From: Natronococcus occultus SP4
GTDB taxonomy: Archaea; Halobacteriota; Halobacteria; Halobacteriales; Natrialbaceae
NCBI RefSeq assembly: GCF_000328685.1
Contig: NC_019974.1
Span: 1,541,001 to 1,605,000, forward strand
DNA: 64,000 nt
Direction: 5' to 3'
Of the stretch, positions 58,946 to 64,000 are shown piece after piece. A model generated the notes under the pieces. The model did not search any database. It had not been told where the DNA came from and worked only from the letters and a program-made list of their open reading frames with translations. Each line of letters starts with the position of its first letter. Positions within the stretch are counted from its first letter, which is position 1. The translations under genes and the position numbers were made by a program.

Positions 58946-60025
58946 ATGGAGGTCGGACTCGTCGTTCCCGACGACCTCGAGACGACCTCGGGGGGATACC
59001 GGTACGATCGACGGCTCGTCGCCGAGCTCCGGGCCCGGGGAGACGACGTCGAGGTGATCGCTCTCTCGGCGATTCCCGACGGCGCCGTCCGCGCCAACCT
59101 CGACCGTCCGTTCGACGTCCTGCTGCAGGACGAGCTCTGTTACGACAGCCTCGCGGCCCCCAACGACGTCCTTGGGGCGCCCGAGCGCGTCGTCGCGCTC
59201 GTTCACAACCTCCAGTCCGACGATCCCTCGCTCGCGAACCGGGATCGAGCGCGGGTCCGCCAGCGCGAGCGTCGCTACCTCGAGACCGTCGACGCGGCCG
59301 TCTGTACGAGCGGGCACACCCGCGACCGGGTCTGCGAGCTGGTCGACCTGCCGGCGACGGTCGCACACCCCGCGGGTCGCCACGAGACGCCGCCGATCGA
59401 TCGGGCGACGGTCGCCGACCGCGCCCGGACGGGCGAGCTCCGGATCGCGTTCGTCGGCAGCCTCGTCCCCCGGAAGGGACTCGACGCGCTGATCGAGGCA
59501 CTCGCCGCGATGGATCGCGACTGGCAGCTAACGGTCGTCGGCCGCGAGGCCGACCCCGAGTACGCGGCCGCCGTGCGTGAGCAGGCCGCGGCGCTCGGGA
59601 TCGACGATCGGATCGCGTTCGAGGGGCGAGTTCCGGACGGCGTCCTCGAGTCCGTCTACGAGCGTTCCCACGTGCTGGCGGTCCCCTCCAGATACGAGGC
59701 GTTCGGGATGGTCTACCTCGAGGCGATGGAGTACGGCGTCGTCCCGGTCGCAGGCCGGAACGGGGGAGCAGGGGAGTTCGTCGCCGACGGCGAGAACGGG
59801 TTTCTCGCCGATCCGGGCACCCCGGCGCACGTTGCGGAGCTACTCGACGAGCTCGCGGCCGACCGGGAGCGGCTCGCGGCGCTCGGCGAGCGAGCCCGTG
59901 AGACCGCGGCGGCCCACCCCTGGTGGGACGACGCGGCGAAAGCGGTTCGGTCGTTCCTGCTGAACGTCCTCGAGGACGGAGCCGAGACGCCCGCTCCTTT
60001 CGACCGCGGAGGGACCGACGCGTGA
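58946..60025 (+). CDS. Glycosyltransferase family 4 (GT-B fold)
   Basis: This 359-residue protein has the retaining GT4 layout: N-terminal EVGLVVPDDLETTSGGYRYDRRLVAELRARG, a linker, then LRIAFVGSLVPRKGLDALIEALAAMDRDWQLTVVG for nucleotide-sugar binding and the catalytic AVPSRYEAFGMVYLEAMEYGVVPVAGRNGGAGEFV with its Glu. It transfers a sugar from a nucleotide donor to an unknown acceptor, cytoplasmic side. Directly after the pterin-like gene and overlapped by the methyltransferase by 4 nt, it belongs to a three-gene unit. Confidence 0.92.
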   Translation: MEVGLVVPDDLETTSGGYRYDRRLVAELRARGDDVEVIALSAIPDGAVRANLDRPFDVLLQDELCYDSLAAPNDVLGAPERVVALVHNLQSDDPSLANRDRARVRQRERRYLETVDAAVCTSGHTRDRVCELVDLPATVAHPAGRHETPPIDRATVADRARTGELRIAFVGSLVPRKGLDALIEALAAMDRDWQLTVVGREADPEYAAAVREQAAALGIDDRIAFEGRVPDGVLESVYERSHVLAVPSRYEAFGMVYLEAMEYGVVPVAGRNGGAGEFVADGENGFLADPGTPAHVAELLDELAADRERLAALGERARETAAAHPWWDDAAKAVRSFLLNVLEDGAETPAPFDRGGTDA

Positions 60026-60936
60026 CCGACCAGCGGACCTTCCTCGCCGCGAAACGCACCGTCGACGACCGGGCGCTGAACCGACGAGTCCTCGACCGGT
60101 TCACCGCGGCGCTCGAGGCGCGCCCGGCCCCCGTCCGGATCGTCGAGATCGGCGCCGGAATCGGGACGATGATCGCCCGGCTGGCGGCGTGGGGTCGGCT
60201 GCCGGACGAGGTCACCTACCGCGCGGTCGATACGGACGCCAAGAGCGTTCGGGCGGCTCGCGAGCGCGTCCCCGACTGGCTCGAGGACGCAGGTTATGCA
60301 GTCGACCGACTCGACGACGGGCGAGCGGAGACGACGCTGGTGGCCCGTTCAGACGGCCGACGGCTCGAGGTCAAACTCGAGGTCGCCGACGGGTTCGCCA
60401 TCGCGGACGACGCCGACGCCGTGATCGCGTCGGCCGTCCTCGATATCGTCGCGCTTGACCGGGCGTTGCCGGCGATCGAGGAGCTGCTCGCGTCCGACGG
60501 CCTGCTGTACGCGCCGCTCACGTTCGACGGGAAAACGGCGTTCGCGCCACGAGACCCGGCTGATGACGGGATCGAGCGCGGCTACCACCGCCACATGGAC
60601 ACGGTGCGGTCGGCTGGCGGCAGTCGCGTCGGCAGCGAGCTGCTGTGGCGGCTTCCCGAGTCGGGCTGGTCCGTGCTCGAGGACGGCGGCTCGGACTGGA
60701 TCGTCCGACCGCGCGACGAGGAGTATCCGGGGGCGGAACGGCTCTTTCTCGAAAGCCTGCTCGAGACGATCGACGGCGCGCTCGCCGAGCTCGCGGGCGA
60801 CGAACCCGAATCCGAGTTCGGCGAACTCGAGTCCGCCGAGCGACGGCGGTGGCTCCGGCGTCGACGGAACGAACTCGAGCGCGAGGAGCTGGTCTTCGTC
60901 GCCCACAATATCGACGTCCTCGCCCGGCCCGATTGA
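60022..60936 (+). CDS. Class I SAM-dependent methyltransferase
   Basis: 304 residues from the GTG at 60022, which overlaps the glycosyltransferase stop (GTGA). Motif I is VRIVEIGAGIGTMIARLAAWG with the acidic end of strand 2 in YRAVDTDAKSVRAA, and motif IV is DADAVIASAVLDIVALDRALPAIEELLASDGLLY. No close family is recognised. It probably methylates the product of the preceding enzymes. An IS-like hairpin follows 7 nt after the stop. Confidence 0.87.
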   Translation: MTDQRTFLAAKRTVDDRALNRRVLDRFTAALEARPAPVRIVEIGAGIGTMIARLAAWGRLPDEVTYRAVDTDAKSVRAARERVPDWLEDAGYAVDRLDDGRAETTLVARSDGRRLEVKLEVADGFAIADDADAVIASAVLDIVALDRALPAIEELLASDGLLYAPLTFDGKTAFAPRDPADDGIERGYHRHMDTVRSAGGSRVGSELLWRLPESGWSVLEDGGSDWIVRPRDEEYPGAERLFLESLLETIDGALAELAGDEPESEFGELESAERRRWLRRRRNELEREELVFVAHNIDVLARPD

Positions 60937-60942
60937 CCTCCT

Positions 60943-60962
60943 CCCACGACTGAAGTCGTGGG
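60943..60962. mobile_element. IS200/IS605-IS1341-like terminal hairpin (solo end or terminator)
   Basis: An 8-bp stem CCCACGAC/GTCGTGGG with loop TGAA, preceded by ACCTCCT and followed by CTTTCTCCTGGTTCCCATGTAA. This resembles haloarchaeal IS200/IS605 and IS1341 element ends, recognised as a subterminal hairpin. No transposase or TnpB gene is nearby, so it is a solo end or a short non-autonomous relic, and may serve as terminator for the methyltransferase gene. Confidence 0.5.
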
Positions 60963-61041
60963 CTTTCTCCTGGTTCCCATGTAACGGACGGCGCGGACGC
61001 TGATCGTCCACTGAAGAACCGCAAAACGATATCCGAGCGAC

Positions 61042-61518
61042 TTACGCCAGCAGCGCGTCGTCGTACTCGCCGTCGTCGACCTTCTCCTTGAACTCGCGGG
61101 CGTCCTCGCCCTCGATGGTGACGCCCATCGAGGCGCAGGTGCCGACGACTTCCTTCGCGGCGTTTCGCGTGTCGTAGGCGAGCAGGTCGGGGTGTTTCTG
61201 CTCGGCGATCGTCTTGACCTGATCGATCGAGAGGTCGGCGACGAAGTCCTCCTGGGGCTCGCCGCTGCCGGTCTCGAAGCCGGCCTCGTCCTTGATCAGG
61301 GCGGCCGTCGGCGGGACGCCGACGTCGATCTCGAAGGAGCCGTCGTCGTCGTAGTCGACGGTGACGGGCACTTCGGTGCCGTCGAACGCTTCGGTCTGGT
61401 CGTTGATCTCCTGTACGACCGCCTGCACGTCGACGGGGGTCGGTCCGAGCTCGGGACCGAGCGGTGGGCCAGGGTTGGCCTGGCCACCCGGAACGAGCAC
61501 TTCGATGGTTCCAGCCAT
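61042..61518 (-). CDS. rpl11: Large-subunit ribosomal protein L11
   Basis: 158 residues from the ATG at 61518 (AGTIEVLVPGGQANPGPPLGPELGPTPVDVQAVVQEINDQT); an upstream GTG at 61527 adds three residues. L11 binds 23S rRNA at the factor-binding centre. A CTTAAAA element about 25 nt upstream indicates a leaderless transcript of its own. It is on the same strand as the L1-L10-L12 operon but separated from it by about 5.2 kb of opposite-strand genes. Confidence 0.97.
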   Translation of the reverse strand: MAGTIEVLVPGGQANPGPPLGPELGPTPVDVQAVVQEINDQTEAFDGTEVPVTVDYDDDGSFEIDVGVPPTAALIKDEAGFETGSGEPQEDFVADLSIDQVKTIAEQKHPDLLAYDTRNAAKEVVGTCASMGVTIEGEDAREFKEKVDDGEYDDALLA

Positions 61519-61595
61519 ACCCGTCACAATCCGTGCGCGAGTTTTAAGGATTGCTTTTTCGGGCAGTCGAGCCTGTCACCGACTGACGTGCGCGG

Positions 61596-61898
61596 TCACT
61601 CGACGCTGTCGGCGCGCCAGTCGGCGAACGACTCGAGGACGTCGGCCTCGTCGAACCGCTCGATACAGGGGACGTCGTAGGGATGGAGCTCCCGAACCCG
61701 GTCGACGAGCTCGTCGTAGGCGTCGTCGGTCGTCTTGGCGAGCAACACCGCCTCCTCGTCGCGGTGGACCTCGCCTTCCCACCGGTAGGTCGAGGTCGCC
61801 GACAGCTCGTTGACGCAGGCGGCCAGTCGCTCCTCGAGCAGCGTCTCGGCGATCGACGGCGCGTCCTCTGGTGGCGCGGTAATGTAGACGGTCGGCAT
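61596..61898 (-). CDS. cutA: Divalent-cation tolerance protein CutA
   Basis: 100 residues from the ATG at 61898 (PTVYITAPPEDAPSIAETLLEERLAACVNELSATSTYRWEGEVHRDEEAVLLAKTTDDAYDELVDRVRELHPYDVPCI), the complete CutA1 fold, a trimer related to PII proteins. It is connected with metal tolerance in bacteria, although its role is unclear. A longer frame upstream is not supported. Confidence 0.93.
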   Translation of the reverse strand: MPTVYITAPPEDAPSIAETLLEERLAACVNELSATSTYRWEGEVHRDEEAVLLAKTTDDAYDELVDRVRELHPYDVPCIERFDEADVLESFADWRADSVE

Positions 61899-61989
61899 AC
61901 CTGGGAGTACGGGGATGCGGGACAAAAAACGTGGTCGGATCGGTTCCGGCGAACGGTTCGATCGTCGCGCCCGGCGGTTCCGCAGTCGC

Positions 61990-62187
61990 TCAGGCGTCCT
62001 CGCCGTGTCCCGAGATCGGGTTGAACGTGCCGGTGATATCCCACTCGTGGATACAGTGGGGGTTACCGACCTGTTTGTCGCCGTCCTCTAGAACCAGTTG
62101 CCACGCACCGAGATCCTCGTCCCATCGTTCTGCTCGTTCGCACTCCTCGCATACCCGCGTCGTCGGTTTTCGTACCTGTGCGTTCAT
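61990..62187 (-). CDS. HEWD-family protein
   Basis: 65 residues from the ATG at 62187 (NAQVRKPTTRVCEECERAERWDEDLGAWQLV). The C-terminus carries the family-defining CIHEWDITGTFNPI. One CxxC (CEEC) may bind zinc. The HEWD family is restricted to haloarchaea and of unknown function. An upstream ATG extending the frame by 16 residues is less likely. Confidence 0.85.
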   Translation of the reverse strand: MNAQVRKPTTRVCEECERAERWDEDLGAWQLVLEDGDKQVGNPHCIHEWDITGTFNPISGHGEDA

Positions 62188-62388
62188 TGTCGGGTGTGAG
62201 AACTCGACGCACATAACGCTGTCTTTGTCCGGCAATTGCTGCCACCGTCATCGAAACGAGACGGTAACGGATCCGTGACGGTACGGAGTGAATAACTATC
62301 CCGATCGGTTGGCTCGCGTCTCGAGGGCGGATTCGATCGGCGAGCAGCCGTGGTGGCGGCCCGATCAAAAAACCGCCTCGGGGGCCAG

Positions 62389-64000
62389 TTAGCAGGCGGT
62401 CGCCGCCTTCTCGCCGTCGTAGTTGTCGTGCTTCTGGTCGTCAGTCACGTCGTTGTGCTTCTGGTCGTTAGCCTCGTCGTTGTGCTTCTGGTCGTCAGTC
62501 GCGTCGTCGTGGTTGTCGTACGCGTTCTCGTCGTTGTCGTCGATCGGCTCCTCGGGTTCAGCGGGCTCCTCTACGGGCTCTTCATCGACCGGCTCCTCGG
62601 GCTCGGCAGGCTCATCCTCGACGGGTTCGTCCTCAGCTGGCTCCTCTTCGACAGGATCGTCGATCGGAGCTTCCTCCGCGACGTCGTTCGCGTCGGCGAT
62701 CGCGACGAAGATCAGTGCCTCTTCGATCGTCACGTGGAGAACGTCGTCAGCCGGATCGGCGGGCTCGTCGTCGACGGGTTCGTCATCGACTCCGACGTCC
62801 TCGTCGTTCTCGTAGTCGTCAGCCTCGTCGTTCTCGTAGTCGTCAGCCTCGTCGTTCTCGTAGTCGTCAGCCTCGTCGTTCTCGTAGTCGTCAGCCTCGC
62901 CGTTCTCGTAGTCGTCGGCTTCATCGACCGGTTCCTCGTCGACCGGCGCGTCGTCGTGGTGGACACCGAGATCGACGATGATCGCCTGTTCGATCGTTAC
63001 TTCGAGCGATCCCTCGTAGACGTGGACGTCGTGGTCGTCGGCCTCGTCGTTCTCGTAGTCGTTGGCTTCGTCGTCTTCGTAGTCGTCGGCCTCGTCGTTC
63101 TCGTAGTCGTCAGCCTCGTCGTCTTCGTAGTCGTTAGCCTCGTCGTCGGCGTCGAGTTCACCCTCGAGACCGTTCTCGTCGAGTTCGTCCTCGAGCTCGG
63201 AGAGGTCGTCGACGGTTACGAAGATCGTGGCCTGTTCGACGGTCACCTGTAGCTCGTCGTCAGCTGGATCGGCAGGCTCGTCATCGAGTTCGTCCTCCTC
63301 GACGTCGTTCTCGTAGTCGTCGGCCTCATCGTCCGCGGCGACGTCCTCGTCGTCGTTCTCGTAGTCGTCGGCCTCATCGTCCGCGGCGACGTCCTCGTCG
63401 TCGTTCTCGTCGAGTTCGTCGTCATCGTTTTCGACCGGGGCGTGTTCGATCTCCTGCTCGTCGTTTTCGTCCCCGTCCATCTCGACTTCGTCGTCGGCCT
63501 CGTCAACTGGTTCCTCATCGACCGGTTCCTCATCGACCGGTTCCATAACCGGCTCCTCCTCGAGGATGACGTAGGCGGTCGCCTGTCCGATCGTGATCTC
63601 CTGTGCGTCCTCGACGTCGTTCTCGTCGAGTTCGTCATCAGTGTCGACCTCCTCGTCGGCCTCGTAGTCGTCGGTCTCGTCGTTCTCGTAGTCGTCAGCC
63701 TCGTCGTTCTCGTAGTCGTCAGCCTCGTCGTTCTCGTAGTCGTCAGCTTCCTCGTCCGGGGTAACCTCCTCGTCGTCAGTCTCGTCGAGTGCGTCCTCGT
63801 CGTCAGCCGGGTCAACCGGGTCCTCGTCGACGTCCTCGACGAGGACGTAGACGGTCGCCTGATCGATTGTTACGTGTATCGCTCCGTCATCGTCGGGAGC
63901 GTCGGTCGGTGCCTCGTCCGCGGTGTCGTCGTTGTCGTAGTCGTCGACGCTGGTTGCAGCGGGACTCGCTGCGATGGCCGTGGCTCCGCCGGAGCCAAGC
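62389..64000 (-). CDS. Large acidic repeat protein, secreted, 5' end beyond window
   Basis: The frame is open from the stop at 62389 to the right edge, about 536 visible residues. The first visible residues (LGSGGATAIAASPAATS) look like the end of a signal peptide, so the start is just outside the window. The rest is built of tandem Asp/Glu/Tyr octapeptides (ADDYENDE) separated by five beta-strand-like modules: IHVTIDQATVYVLV, QEITIGQATAYVIL, LQVTVEQATIFVTV, LEVTIEQAIIVDLG and LHVTIEEALIFVAI. It ends with DDQKHND repeats and a C-terminal Cys. Presumably extracellular or wall-associated; no named family is recognised. Confidence 0.75.
   Translation of the reverse strand, partial: LGSGGATAIAASPAATSVDDYDNDDTADEAPTDAPDDDGAIHVTIDQATVYVLVEDVDEDPVDPADDEDALDETDDEEVTPDEEADDYENDEADDYENDEADDYENDETDDYEADEEVDTDDELDENDVEDAQEITIGQATAYVILEEEPVMEPVDEEPVDEEPVDEADDEVEMDGDENDEQEIEHAPVENDDDELDENDDEDVAADDEADDYENDDEDVAADDEADDYENDVEEDELDDEPADPADDELQVTVEQATIFVTVDDLSELEDELDENGLEGELDADDEANDYEDDEADDYENDEADDYEDDEANDYENDEADDHDVHVYEGSLEVTIEQAIIVDLGVHHDDAPVDEEPVDEADDYENGEADDYENDEADDYENDEADDYENDEADDYENDEDVGVDDEPVDDEPADPADDVLHVTIEEALIFVAIADANDVAEEAPIDDPVEEEPAEDEPVEDEPAEPEEPVDEEPVEEPAEPEEPIDDNDENAYDNHDDATDDQKHNDEANDQKHNDVTDDQKHDNYDGEKAATAC
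62801..62920. repeat. 24-bp tandem repeat array (five units) within acidic protein gene
   Basis: Five units of TCGTCGTTCTCGTAGTCGTC plus four more bases start at 62801, 62825, 62849, 62873 and 62897. They encode the ADDYENDE octapeptide on the minus strand. Nearly identical units suggest recent slippage or recombination. Confidence 0.85.
63044..63139. repeat. 24-bp tandem repeat array (four units), second block
   Basis: Four units at 63044, 63068, 63092 and 63116 of the same 24-bp type with more divergence (TCGTCGTTCTCGTAGTCGTT and TCGTCGTCTTCGTAGTCGTC), again coding DDYENDEA-like octapeptides. Confidence 0.8.
63304..63399. repeat. 48-bp tandem repeat (two units)
   Basis: Two copies of a 48-bp unit (63304-63351 and 63352-63399) encode DEDVAADDEADDYEND twice. 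Confidence 0.8.
63677..63748. repeat. 24-bp tandem repeat array (three units), fourth block
   Basis: Three units at 63677, 63701 and 63725 match the array at 62801 almost exactly. Confidence 0.8.

Noticed and set aside
62801-62920. Regular 24-bp repeats that might look like a CRISPR array
   Set aside because: Units are directly tandem with no spacers, lie in an open reading frame and encode an octapeptide; no cas genes.
62350-63252. Val-rich plus-strand frame over the acidic repeat gene
   Set aside because: Complement of the Asp/Glu repeat codons; no real membrane-protein features.

Overview
The window is chromosomal DNA of an extremely halophilic archaeon (class Halobacteria). Supporting evidence: GC-rich codons, strongly acidic proteins, a TFB factor, DpsA, archaeal ribosomal proteins L1/L10/L12/L11, ADP-forming acetyl-CoA synthetase, HTH_10 (Bat-type) and HalX regulators, a HEWD protein, PRC-barrel protein, TATA boxes about 25 nt upstream of leaderless starts, and lipobox/Tat lipoproteins. 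A member of the Natrialbales is plausible, but the sequence alone does not fix the genus. About 70 genes were read, nearly all housekeeping or physiological, densely packed with many 4-nt ATGA/GTGA overlaps.

Layout. 1-3220: partial HTH_10 regulator, tungstate/molybdate permease and binding protein, and MobB (molybdenum cofactor), all on the minus strand. 3288-6017: AT-richer accessory stretch ending at tRNA-Lys. It has a TumE-like/DUF7342 pair whose winged-helix gene has lost its 5' end, an acidic low-complexity ORF, and a VapBC-type pair. 6238-11261: RCK-DHH protein, PRC-barrel protein, DRTGG phosphotransacetylase-like protein and ADP-forming acetyl-CoA synthetase. 11322-16193: zinc-type ABC transporter (permease, ATPase, binding protein) followed upstream by two lipoproteins. 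These repeat, as stand-alone proteins, a domain that is inserted into the binding protein. 16328-25151: YbaK-like deacylase, BrkB-like membrane protein, DpsA, NRDE protein, an HTH gene behind a short leader ORF, GatCA, TFB, an alpha/beta hydrolase and a second HTH_10 regulator. 25430-28943: four-cluster iron-sulphur protein, NrfD-type membrane protein and a small membrane protein, with no catalytic subunit alongside. 29117-38494: Mrp-type Fe-S carrier ATPase, BtpA, old-yellow-enzyme, blue-copper lipoprotein, MscS, thioredoxin-like protein, Lrp plus aminotransferase, Eis-like acetyltransferase. 38508-47369: multi-PAS histidine kinase, two FAD amine/amino-acid oxidases divergent from an ornithine-cyclodeaminase-type gene, and a kinase-like protein lacking its catalytic residues beside a HalX response regulator. 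47448-53707: PurL, PHP plus asparagine-synthase-like pair, CspA, cupin, TctA-like permease. 53822-61518: L12, L10, L1 and, 5 kb away, L11, split by an opposite-strand cluster. That cluster encodes a CDP-alcohol phosphatidyltransferase, MDR dehydrogenase, zinc ribbon, pterin-synthase-like protein, glycosyltransferase and methyltransferase. 61596-64000: CutA, HEWD protein and a large acidic repeat protein that runs off the right edge.

The two most promising unexplained systems are the zinc-uptake locus, with one domain present three times (one embedded and two stand-alone lipoproteins, the last having lost its histidines), and the pterin-synthase-like/glycosyltransferase/methyltransferase/CDP-alcohol cluster. 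Other points of interest are an orphan Fe-S/NrfD electron-transfer module, a dead histidine kinase, and possible leader-based regulation ahead of L1 and of an HTH gene.
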